Source: Apis mellifera (lineage: Eukaryota; Arthropoda; Insecta; Hymenoptera; Apidae). Taken from it: a DNA stretch of 64,000 bases. The translations under genes were made by a program, and so were the position numbers. Below are positions 54,959-64,000 of the stretch, piece after piece. Each line of letters opens with the position of its first letter. The first letter of the stretch is position 1. Under the pieces are notes generated by a model, which saw only the letters and a list, made by a program, of their open reading frames with translations, ran no database searches and had not been told where the DNA came from. The DNA is taken from the NCBI RefSeq assembly GCF_003254395.2, contig NC_037645.1, positions 3,587,406 through 3,651,405 of the forward strand, in the 5' to 3' direction.

Positions 54959-56592
54959 TAATAATCGTTTAATGAGACTTGGGTTAAGCTACCGTCCTTA
55001 TGTTTGTAAATAGCTTGTCCGCAAATCAATCAATTTATTATTTATTGAGGATAATGGGTCTATGGTAAAACGAAACGCCTTATATTATTATGAAAAAGTA
55101 TTTTAAATATTAAAAATTAAATTATTTCGGAGAATATTTCGATGATAACCTTATTTTAGGTTATGTCAAAACGTATAGAATGTATATATGTATATATGTA
55201 TATATATATGCTTTAATACGTTTAAATTTTAATAAATATATTTATACTATAAACTGTGTATGTAACGTTTTGTTTATGTAACATATTAACAATTTGAAAT
55301 GAAAAGATATCCATAAGTGCATGAATGCAAATTTAACAATCGCATATCGCGGCCATTACATGGCGATAAAGGACGAACAAGTTTGGATAAAGACACCGAC
55401 TCGAGTAGAAACCGGGTTCACGACTATAAATGGCTTATTTACTAGAATGGTAGAATGATTGGAAAATCTTTATTTCCAAGAAGAAACTTCTGGAAGTTTC
55501 TTCTTTGAAACAAGCCAAAGTGCAAAATAACGTATAATACGAAAAAAAAGTAAAATAATTAAAATTAAAAAAAAATATATTTCAATTCCATTCGTGTTTA
55601 ATGTTAATATTATTGATAAATGAAAATTTACAAACCTCAAGTTGTAGATTATAAATTCCTGTTGCATGAATTTGTAAATTATAAAATTCGTTTCTAAAAT
55701 TTAACTTTTATCAAACTTGTTACTGTTATGTGATACTTTCTTCGTATATCTTGATGATTTGTATAATTTCACTAAAAATATCAACTTAATTATGCACAGA
55801 ATCTTGATTATTAATCACAAAAATTCTCAAATATACTTCAAATACATACTGTTTTGATTCTAACCTCTCAAATATATCTATATAAAGAAAACACCAAATC
55901 AAAAGGGAACATTTCTCAAATAAATTATAAACGTCACTCCAACAATAAAAGATGATAAATCCTTTTACTAATCCCCAAAAAAATATTCTCAAGAAAAAAC
56001 TAAAACTTTAAAACACAAACTATCGAAAGAAGCTCCAGCAAAGTTCGAAAAGGAACCATGACTGTTTCCCACGTGATCGTAAGATTTCGCAAGCGTCGAA
56101 GATCCGATTGCACCTAAATTCATTTTCTTGACGCACATAGGATCCATGGTTAACTGGCATGAGTTTCGAGGCCAGGTTCGAAGGGGAAGACGTTGCGAGG
56201 CGTATCGTAAAAGATGGGTAAGCACAGACCGGAACATTCATGCTCTAGTGAAATTAAATACTAGCGCAGCGAGAGTGCGTATAGAGCCGCCTCGAAGCCA
56301 TTTAAACCGGCTGGAGGCGAGGATATTCGCCTGGCTTTTCACTGGCATAAATCTTCGCCCGACATACCGACCACGTGTTGTGTAAGTACGATGGCCACTT
56401 TGTCGTACTTTGTCTAATAAAGGACTTGATGAGTACGCAATTCTCCAAGGAAAGTTTATAAGATTCGATAAATTGATTCCTTCGATTAATTTTAAATTAT
56501 GATAATTACAGATTGACAATTGGATTGCGGGACACGGTCGTTATTTTCGATTCCAATAATACCGACCGAGACAAAAGAGTTTAGAACAAGAA
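54959..56592. other. AT-rich spacer with one GC-richer patch
   Basis: AT-rich, with (TA)-type runs near 55181-55209 and a GC-richer patch at 56040-56400. That patch has an 85-codon open frame on the plus strand (56128-56385), with donor-like GTAAGT sequences near 56219 and 56382, but no domain. Confidence 0.45.
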
Positions 56593-58129
56593 TTAACCCT
56601 TTAGGGGGAGCAGATGTAAAAATTTACACAACTATATTTATAAAAAATATGTTAGATCTTAAGAGGATTTTTGACATTAATTAGAAAATTATGAATGATA
56701 GAATATTAATTTTTTAGAAATTTATAATAAAAATCTTAACATATGAAAAGATAATGTATTTATTGTTTGTTAAAAATATGAATTACATCATTATTATTTT
56801 TTTGCCTTGATAATAAAAATTATCTGCAATTACTCTAATATTAGACTTAAGGCGCCGCCGCTATGATTCATAGTTATGTACATGTGTAATTAAAGAACCT
56901 ATTATTGTTTATTAAATTGTTTTGTTCACATAAACATTAATTCTAACGGTTTGTGTTAGCTATCATAATTATCTATTTTATAATTTATTTTACCTATGTA
57001 AGTTTATTATGTAACAAAAACTGTTAATATTTAATTATTTATTATAATTGTTAACATTTAGTAGCAATAAATACATAGTACACTAGATAGAAACTAATAA
57101 AACACTAATTGTTAAATACAATATAAATAAAATATTTAATATTTAAATATTTAAATATATAAACTTAATATCTCATATTAAATGAAATATGCGTTGGTTC
57201 TATCAAAAAGAAGATAATGATAATATTCCATTCATTGTTAAAATTCCATTCTTCAAAGCATACAGGATACACTTCGTGTCTTGTGAAAACTGAGATTAAT
57301 AAATATATGCATACTAGAAATAACATTAAACTTTAATTAATAAGTGAACAATAATGAAGAACACGGCGAAAAATTAATGAACACAAGTATCTAATTTGAA
57401 TTTTAAATATCATTGATACGATCTAGGATTAAAAGTGAAGGAATAAATAGTTAATGCTTTTAATTAATTAATATAAGCAATTTTGTGTTTAATATAATTA
57501 TCGTGACAGAAAACTTCAAATGTGATAAATTAATTAGGTATATACACATTTTTTTAATATAAAAATAATTTTTAGATAATTCTGATAATAAAATAATATA
57601 TTATATTAACAACAACTAATAAAAAAGTGCAAATTGCTCATAACTTATACTCGCAATTTGATTACAAGTTTATTCTGACACAGTCATGAGTAATATAATA
57701 CGATCGTGATTTCATCACTGTCACTATAGCTTGTCACTGTCATCGTGACCATGACCATGGCCATAAAAATGATTACTATATAATAAATATATTGCTTCTA
57801 ATATTAGCACAATTTCTAATTTATCATCGTAATTATAATTAATATTTCCATTATTAATAATAATAATTACACTACGTACCAAATAATAATAAATAAATAC
57901 TCGTTCATTTCTCATTTCCTTTCATTATATAACCTTTATTTAACGACTACTTATTTTTCTCTTTTCTCATATGTGAATTTTCTTAATTCCTGAAAATTAA
58001 ATATTTTAAAAACAAAAACTCACATCATTTATATCAATAATAATCAATTAGATTAAAAATAATATAATTTCACATTAAAGCTACATATATAATCGTATCT
58101 GTATTATTTGCATCTAACCATCCGACCAA
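56593..58129. other. Very AT-rich block beginning with a piggyBac-like end
   Basis: The block starts with TTAACCCTTTAGGGGGAGC (56593-56611), which resembles a piggyBac-family target site and terminal sequence (TTAA + CCCTTT). The following 1.5 kb is very AT-rich and poor in CpG compared with flanks. No matching inverted end (…AAAGGGTTAA) and no transposase frame is seen, so a mobile origin is only a possibility. Confidence 0.2.
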
Positions 58130-58680
58130 TCGTCGAATCAACGATCAACCGAGTAACGAAACATCCGGTCATCCGGTTTTCGCCGGGCATCTAATACAAG
58201 ACGAATCGTGATCGTTTCGATTTACTCGTAGTACTCCAGCGAAGCACTTATTGTTCAGTCGTTACGACGTCGTCTGGTACGCGGTGCAACATCCGGTCGC
58301 GTAAAGTTGCACGCGCGTACGACACCGTAGTAAACGCGTAGTACGCGCAGACGAATCGAGAACCCGCGAGTTTCGTGCACGAAGGACATTCCCACTCCTA
58401 CACGGACCGTTTCTTTCTCCCGTTCAAATTATCCGGCGGAAGTGGCCCTTACTTTCCCTATATACGCTTCAGAAATTTCTCGACACGACCAGAGAAACCA
58501 ACGAAAGAAGCCGGCCAGGCTTCGTTCGTTCGATCGCCAGACACGAAGAGAGGAGAGAAGAACCCATGGGTCTGCATGCACGTTCTCGAGTCGTTGGCGA
58601 TAATGCGATTCTATGTTCTATAGCAACGATAGTAACGTAGCAACGATTTGCGAACAGTGCTCCTGCACGACGAGATCGGT
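58130..58680 (+). promoter_or_regulatory. CpG-rich island with initiator-like motif, possible distal cyclin D promoter
   Basis: This island is sharply richer in G, C and CpG than the AT-rich DNA on both sides. It contains TCAGTC at 58255-58260, matching the arthropod initiator (TCAGTY), and repeats of ACATCCGGTC near 58160 and 58289. There is no TATA box. A short ATG frame near 58566 and an 82-codon open frame at 58375-58623 show no recognised domain. It lies about 3.4 kb upstream of the cyclin D start on the same strand, so an alternative first exon is possible but unproven. Confidence 0.3.
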
Positions 58681-60318
58681 GAACGAATTTTTATCGGGTT
58701 TTTAATGACGTGTCGGATCAGAAAGAACGTAGATAGAAGAGCTTGTTAAAATTTTAATTTTGTTTTCATATTTTATGAAAAAAAAATAATAATTTGTAAT
58801 AAAATTGATTGTGAAGAATAAATAAATGATACTAGATGCTAAAATAATACTAGATATGCTATAATAAAATATATTTTATTACTTTTTTCTTACAGGAAAA
58901 TTATTTCTTTAATCAAATTTATCAAAACTTACAAGAATAGATAATTTAAAATGCTTTAAAGATTTGTTATAATTTCAATAATTTAATGTTTTCATACCTG
59001 ATTATGCCATGGACTATAGAAGTCAAATGATCTACTTTATTTGATATAGTTTCTATATTATTTGTATGTTCTAATTTACTGCAGAATTGAAGTTATTATC
59101 ACACTACAAAGAAAATATGAAATGCTATTTAAAAACTTCAAGATGACTTTCATATTTCTTAATCCTTTGCAATTCCATGGTTTCTAACCTATTGTATACT
59201 TTTCCATCTTTTATTTCACGATGTTTTAACAATGATGTATTTATAATTCACTGCTTCAGTATATTCTCAACAAAAGAATGGAATTTCTCGTTTATTGTCA
59301 CGTGTATAACAAATACCTGAAGAAAATTGTTCGTTATTCTCTTTGTTATAGCAGATTCATCAATATTTTCTATTAATAATTTTACCAATTTTTATGTGGT
59401 CGATAAAGTAAATGATTAACTTCAACACCAAAAAAAATATAGATGAAAAATAGAAAAATATATAAAAAGACCTGAAATTTCGATAACAAAGAATAATGCA
59501 AAGAATTTCAACGTTGTATATGAACGAATGAAAACGAATGAATCCGGACTTATCCGAATACTCTCGAGTCAATATCGGATTGTGATCACATGGAACCCTA
59601 CTCCATGTTAGACGTAACGTGGCTACAACATAATCGTTTGATTTCGAAAATTTTATAATAATATATATAATAAAAAATCGTTAATATTTTAACATAAATT
59701 TTTATTATAATTAAATTAAAAATATATTTCAAAAACATTTTATTTTTATAATAACATTTACGATTATATTATTAAAATTAAATCAAAATTTAATAAAATA
59801 AAGTTAAAAAAAGTTAAAAATTAACACTTAGATAATAGTTTAAGTTGATAAACATATGTGATCTTTAAATTTTCAATAGGTTATGTTTTATTGATTTCCT
59901 TAGTGACTTGTATTATTCGTCAGAGAAGAACGTTTCTTACATAACGCCTTACATGGTATTGATAGGAAGGAAAATATAAGATTAATATAATGGCTAATTT
60001 ATATCAATTACTAATTTTTTTAGAATTAAAATATTTTTCTCCTTCAAAGAATTATGGTTTATAAGGATCGCGAATTCTAGAACTTTCATCTACAGAAAAT
60101 TATAAAAAAAAATCATAATCAGAAAAGAAAAAAATAAATTATATTCCATTTAAAACAAAGATATACGCTTTATTCTCAAAAATTTAAATCTCACAATAAA
60201 AATTTTAACTTGTACACAAATTCTAACGGAAATCGTGATATTATACAGTGAAATATTACACAGCACTAAAAGGATTAAATAAATCAATTAAATAAATTCA
60301 CATTCAAAATCTTTTCAG
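58681..60318. other. AT-rich spacer upstream of cyclin D
   Basis: AT-rich sequence without long open frames. No repeat, RNA gene or transposon end is recognised. Confidence 0.5.
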
Positions 60319-60667
60319 GTCTGTGGACTTCGACAGCAGGTTAAAACACTACCACCTTGGTTCCGTAGATCTTATAGTCGTCCCTGAAATAACACGAGAC
60401 GCCGAAGGTGGCGACCCTGTAGGTGGCAGTTGCGCTAGGTTCTTGTTACACGATGCGAATCCGGCACTGGCGCCCCAGTCATGTCAGCCAATAGTGGGGG
60501 AACAGTTACGTTTCACGTGACACGCTGGCGCTTTGGTGGTAGGGATCGATCCATGATCACGTGATCGTTTGGCGCCGAGATAGTGGGGACGCACCTACCA
60601 CCCCTTCGGATAGAACGAACCGGAGGAGACCGAACCACGGTACGACGACAAGCGACATTCTGACCTG
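60319..60667 (+). promoter_or_regulatory. GC-rich E-box/E2F module with strong splice donor, upstream of cyclin D
   Basis: A GC-rich block stands out from AT-rich flanks. It holds two TCACGTGA E-boxes (CACGTG at 60514-60519 and 60558-60563, the second inside the 12-bp palindrome GATCACGTGATC). It also has an E2F-like TTTGGCGCC at 60568-60576 and two further TGGCGC cores near 60467 and 60525. A consensus donor (G|GTAAGT) follows position 60667, and a TTTTCAG acceptor-like site precedes 60319. Two readings fit: a promoter with a short non-coding first exon ending at 60667, or an internal 5' UTR exon 60319-60667. A 65-codon ORF from 60323 has no recognised similarity and I do not call it coding. 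Myc/Max and E2F control of cyclin D is known in animals; its use here is inference. Confidence 0.45.
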
Positions 60668-60988
60668 GTAAGTCGCCAGTGTCGGATCGTGAGGAAGTGA
60701 ATAAGACTAAGCTTGCGTCGCAGGACATTTAAATCACCCGAAGCCAAGTTGTTTCAAAAGGGGAACAGTTTCTTCGTGCACCTATCCAACAACGTAAACC
60801 TAGGTGCAACGAACTATTCACAAGTAACTCTAACCGACGAAACACAACCAACAAGGCCGAATTACGCTTATTTATAATCCTACAACCTACGTCCTACGTC
60901 CCTTCGAACGATCTTTTTTATTCATTCGCTATTAGTGTGTGTTCGAGCTATTCATTTTATTTTTTCTCTTTTCTTGATCGAGAGGCAG

Positions 60989-61676
60989 CTTCGACGATAC
61001 GAGGATATATATGTACATAAAGAAAATAGGAGAGCTCAATACAAGAAAAAGAGCTGTACAATTTGGTAACTACGCCAGACGAAAGAATATCAGAGACGAA
61101 AGGAGAGTGTGTTGTGCAAGGGATAATAAAACCCGGCTTTTTTTCACGTCGTCGAATTTCGACGTTGTGTTGTATATATTGTTTTCGCGTACATAGCCTC
61201 TAGGTGAGTGATATATTCGAAGTCATTGCCCGAAACCAAGGTCCTGTACGTGTATGTATACACGCGTATGACATGTGTATATATATGTTATATTTTGTGA
61301 AGTGTTGAGTGTCCTGGCAAGCGTCTTCTCGTGCGAATTCGTGTGAACTACCGTATCTTTACGATCGATTCGTGCATGCTCTGTCTGGTCGCGCCGGCGA
61401 AAAACGGTTTGGCAACGTGGCACGTGAATAAAGTGACACCGCGACGACGGCGACGGCGACGACGACGGCGGTGAGAAGGGACGGAAAAAACGAAGGAGGA
61501 GAGAAAAAAAGTCCGATCCCCGAGAATCTCTGTGCGTCGTCGAAAAGCTTGACACACCGGGATATCTTCGATCGCGAACAGTCACCGGAGAAAAAGGAGG
61601 AGGAGAGGCTGTGCCGCCGCCGCCGTTTCTCTGTTGTGCGTGTGCGTGTTCGAGAGGTTAGAAACGCCACGGGATC
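60989..61676 (+). promoter_or_regulatory. Probable 5' UTR and proximal promoter of cyclin D
   Basis: The 690 bases before the cyclin D ATG become steadily GC-rich and contain no conserved coding. A pyrimidine-rich tract followed by CAG (acceptor-like, AG at 60987-60988) and a strong donor TAG|GTGAGT at 61204 suggest one leader exon could span 60989-61203. An acceptor-like CGAG/AG lies just before the ATG at about 61654-61656. TATA-like tracts occur near 61165-61175 and 61280. Besides the 61376 uORF there are ATGs at 61011, 61254, 61268 and 61273, each closing within a short distance (61011 opens a 61-codon ORF). A (CGA/CGG) repeat runs 61441-61470. The exact exon structure is undetermined. 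Confidence 0.5.
61376..61474 (+). CDS. Upstream ORF in the cyclin D leader ending in ten arginine codons
   Basis: A 32-codon AUG-initiated ORF ends 202 bases before the cyclin D start. Its last ten sense codons (23-32) are all arginine, written only with CGA and CGG, followed by TGA. It starts MLCLVAPAKNGLATWHVNK and has a weak start context (T at -3). No ATG lies between its stop and the cyclin D ATG, so reinitiation at the cyclin start is feasible. Whether it is translated depends on the transcription start, which I cannot place. If the leader begins downstream of 61376 or is spliced across it, this is only a chance ORF over a CGA/CGG microsatellite. Nascent poly-arginine is known to slow ribosomes, so a regulatory role is possible but inferred. 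Confidence 0.4.
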   Translation: MLCLVAPAKNGLATWHVNKVTPRRRRRRRRRR

Positions 61677-61874
61677 ATGGATCTGCTTTGCTGCGAGACT
61701 ACTGAGACTGAGTGCAGAGCCTACGCTGATCCAGCCCTTCTTGGTGATGACCGTGTGCTGCAAAATCTACTGAAAACCGAGGAAAGATACGCGCCCAGCA
61801 GTTCTTACTTCGAGTGCGTGCAGAGGGACATCTCGCCGCTCATGCGCAAGATTGTCGCGGAGTGGATGTTAGAG
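61677..61874 (+). CDS. CycD: G1/S-specific cyclin D, first coding exon (partial gene)
   Basis: This exon encodes the N-terminal 66 residues of a D-type cyclin, the regulatory partner of CDK4/6 that drives G1 progression by phosphorylating Rb-family proteins. Residues 3-7 (LLCCE) fit the LxCxE Rb-binding motif found at this place in animal cyclin D. Residues 14-40 (RAYADPALL...DDRVLQNLLKTEERYAP) follow the family linker. Residues 44-66 (SYFECVQRDISPLMRKIVAEWMLE is the surrounding stretch, with MRKIV at 56-60) begin the cyclin box and its hydrophobic docking patch. The exon ends after codon 66 (GAG) at a GTGAGC donor in phase 0, the same place as the first intron of vertebrate cyclin D genes. 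The start is supported by an in-frame TAG at 61659-61661 and a good context (A at -3, G at +4). The remaining cyclin box and C-terminus lie in exons beyond position 64000. The closeness to human cyclin D1 makes the family call secure; which insect paralogue name applies is not decided here. Confidence 0.95.
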
Positions 61875-62114
61875 GTGAGCAACTGTTTCCGGTCCACGTG
61901 TCGCCCTTGAATTTCCCAAAATTTGCTCATTTATCATACTCTATCGCATCTTGCACTATGATATAAAAATTCCTTATATCGATTTTCAAATATTGCGATA
62001 AAATTAAAAAGATTATTTCGTTCAATTACAAGGAATAAATCGTGAAAAAGTTGAGTCTCGCGTGCATAGCTCCTTCGACTTTTTCGAGAGTCGTAAGGGT
62101 TACGTTGGTCGATA

Positions 62115-62117
<3 letters not shown>

Positions 62118-62171
<54 letters not shown>
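62118..62171. repeat. (TA)n microsatellite in the cyclin D intron
   Basis: Twenty-seven or so uninterrupted TA units. Confidence 0.97.
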
Positions 62172-62173
<2 letters not shown>

Positions 62174-62779
62174 TACTGTGATAATTTCACTCAGTTTTAA
62201 TGAAATTGACTTCAAAATCAAATTGACAAGTATATAAACATAAGTTTTTGATAATATTAATTTTTAAATCGCTATTCACTGAAATATTTGAGAAATAATC
62301 ATATATATATATATATAATTATTTATCGTTGTCATTTTTTGACGATACCAATAAATATTCACATTACGTAAGCATTCGCAATAATCTCTTTTACGCTTAA
62401 ACTTTTTATCCAATTATTTATCGATATAAATTTTATTATAATATATCGATATAACATTGTATCACATTGAACAATGTCAGCAATATTCGGACAATTTCAG
62501 TTTGAACTTTCATCTGCGAATATTTAACAAGTGTCATTGTAAAGACAATGTAAGAATACATTTTGTCTGTCATCTAGAATATTAACATTCAGGGTAATCA
62601 AAGTTTCTCATTTGGAAGAGGTCACATAATGCAAAATTCATCGAATTTCGGGTATTACAGGCGAGAATTTGTCTCGGTGTATGTATTTACCGCGAATACA
62701 ATTCAATTTAGGTAGCGCGTGGAAAGTCGCACAACAGAAACGTTAACTTATTTTCGGTCGCAGAGCGTGAGAGAGAAAC

Positions 62780-62940
62780 GTCCGGTGACGTCGAACACGC
62801 GTCGGAGGTCCCTTTAAAATTTAAAAAACACGCTTGTTGCGTAGGTACGCAACGGTTTTGGTTGGCGGCATGCTTGCCGTATTTTCACCGTCATAGACGG
62901 AGGAGGCAAATCATGTCAGTGGAATCAATGTTACGTCACC
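62780..62940. promoter_or_regulatory. Candidate intronic enhancer with CRE-type sites
   Basis: Within the cyclin D intron a short GC-richer island carries TGACGTC (62786-62792), a palindrome GTTGCGTA-GG-TACGCAAC (62836-62853, perfect 8-base arms) and TTACGTCA (62931-62938). These resemble CREB/ATF and C/EBP or PAR-bZIP binding sites. Their clustering in 160 bases of an otherwise AT-rich intron suggests a cis-regulatory element. No conservation evidence is available here. Confidence 0.35.
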
Positions 62941-64000
62941 GTGCATTGCCAAATGCGTAGCGATAGTACCGATGGGCAAATTCGCAATTAATTTTACATA
63001 AACGGAATTTTTCTTTCTTCTTATTAAAGTAAAAAGATAATCGTAAATATCTAGGAATTAATAGTTATTAATAGAGTCACTTTAATCTCGTGTTAATAGA
63101 AATTATATTTTATCTAGTCAAAATAAATGCTACAAAATATCTGAATAGAATATATATCCAATCAGAATAGAAAGTATAATAATATAATACGTTAAAATTT
63201 ATATGTAATAAATATTTACAGATCTTTATCTTTATATTAATACAAAAAATGTTATATCGAATCGTGAGATTATTGCTTTTTTTTTTTTTTTTTTTTACAA
63301 AAACTAATTTTTCTTTTCTCTCTGCTTTCTTTCTTCATGAAAGAAACTACAAGTCTGAAAAAGTGTCGTTAAACACAGCGGGTCAAGCACTTTCACGTAT
63401 TTTATTGTGCGTAGGTGCTTAAACATCGTCGTTACTTCGATATATCAAAGAAATCAAAAATTTTACTAGAATAGATACGTTCTTATTTAAGGACAAGTAA
63501 ATAAAATAAAATTTTCGATGAAATTTTAAAAAAAAGATATCAGAAGAACGAAAGATTCTTGTCGTGTAATCGGCTTCGTCGCAGACTTCCTTCGACAGCT
63601 ATATAGTAATGAATTCTCCGCTTCCGGATCGAATTGCACGATTCCACGATTCATTTTCCTTCCAACGTGACACCGACCCGCTGACAATGTAGTCTTCCGG
63701 ACCCTTGGATACGTTTAAATGTCTGGTTTCCGAACGTGCTTCGAACAGAAATATCCGTATTCCTCGTGCGATCCTTTGTTCCATCCAGCGACAAAGTATC
63801 TTTCTTCTTTTTTTCTTCAGCTCATGACTAACGTTTGTAACGGTAATCGTTTCTTTTTTGGCATCTCGATTGATCATTTCGTTCGAATTTAAGTTGTATA
63901 AAATTAACTTAACGATTGACGATCGATGATGATTGTTCGCTTTTTTTCCCTCCTTTTTTCTTTCGATCGTCTTTACATCGTTTATCGTTTAAAAGAGAAA

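Larger units (their letters stand above)
61875..64000 (+). other. First intron of cyclin D (5' part)
   Basis: The intron begins with GTGAGC directly after codon 66 and runs past the window end; no acceptor followed by cyclin-box sequence is visible. It is AT-rich and includes a (TA)n tract at 62118-62171, a T20 run at 63277-63296 and a GC-richer island at about 62740-62960 with bZIP-type sites. A 92-codon ATG ORF on the minus strand (63599-63877) has no recognised domain. Confidence 0.85.

Noticed and set aside
60568..60600. TGGCGCCGAGATAGTGGGGAC resembles a tRNA-primed retrotransposon primer-binding site
   Set aside because: Only the first seven bases fit a lysine-type site. No long terminal repeat lies upstream and no gag or pol frame follows; the promoter reading is simpler.
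61359..61763. Minus-strand open frames over the cyclin D leader and exon
   Set aside because: Antisense shadows of the GC-rich leader and the coding exon, with no domain.
61471..61773. Open frame overlapping the cyclin D start in another phase
   Set aside because: It begins at GTG, not ATG, and its right part is an out-of-frame reading of the cyclin D exon.

Overview
This window looks like nuclear DNA from an insect, most likely a bee of the Apis type. I infer this from an AT-rich background broken by GC-rich, CpG-containing islands, abundant GA/TC and AT microsatellites, many unrelated short tandem arrays, scattered two-unit TTAGG-like motifs, and an animal-type cyclin D gene with a canonical intron. 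There are no operons, Shine-Dalgarno sites or bacterial genes. Species-level assignment is inference.

Only one protein-coding gene is secure. At the right end, on the + strand, lies the first coding exon of a D-type cyclin (61677-61874, 66 codons). It carries the Rb-binding LxCxE motif at its N-terminus and the beginning of the cyclin box, and it is cut by a phase-0 intron at the position used in vertebrate cyclin D genes. The rest of the gene lies beyond the window; 61875-64000 is first-intron sequence. Upstream (about 58.1-61.7 kb) is a probable regulatory and 5' UTR domain. It has an Inr-bearing GC island at 58.1-58.7 kb, and a GC-rich segment at 60.3-60.7 kb with two TCACGTGA E-boxes, an E2F-like site and a strong splice donor. 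It also has several upstream ORFs, one of which ends in ten arginine codons.

The other 58 kb shows no gene I can recognise. It is a mosaic of AT-rich spacer, purine/pyrimidine-rich or GC-rich islands, and at least fourteen tandem arrays, each with its own unit: 481-1062, 1822-2205, 5098-5562, 17018-17983, 19732-19975, 24345-25605, 27165-28062, 32339-32748, 33170-33594, 38860-39890, 41015-41302, 41380-41592, 46019-47330 and 54241-54338. Long open frames in the GC-rich islands mostly run on both strands and lack start codons, splice context or recognisable domains. I list only a few as low-confidence candidates.

Non-coding segments that stand out are a hairpin-rich segment at 9.05-9.37 kb, a three-hairpin cluster at 54.89-54.96 kb, a perfect 16-bp hairpin between two arrays at 41.32 kb, and a CRE/bZIP-type palindrome cluster in the cyclin D intron at 62.78-62.94 kb. 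I found no tRNA, rRNA, CRISPR array or intact transposon. No clear new multi-gene system is visible. The best leads concern post-transcriptional and transcriptional control of cyclin D.
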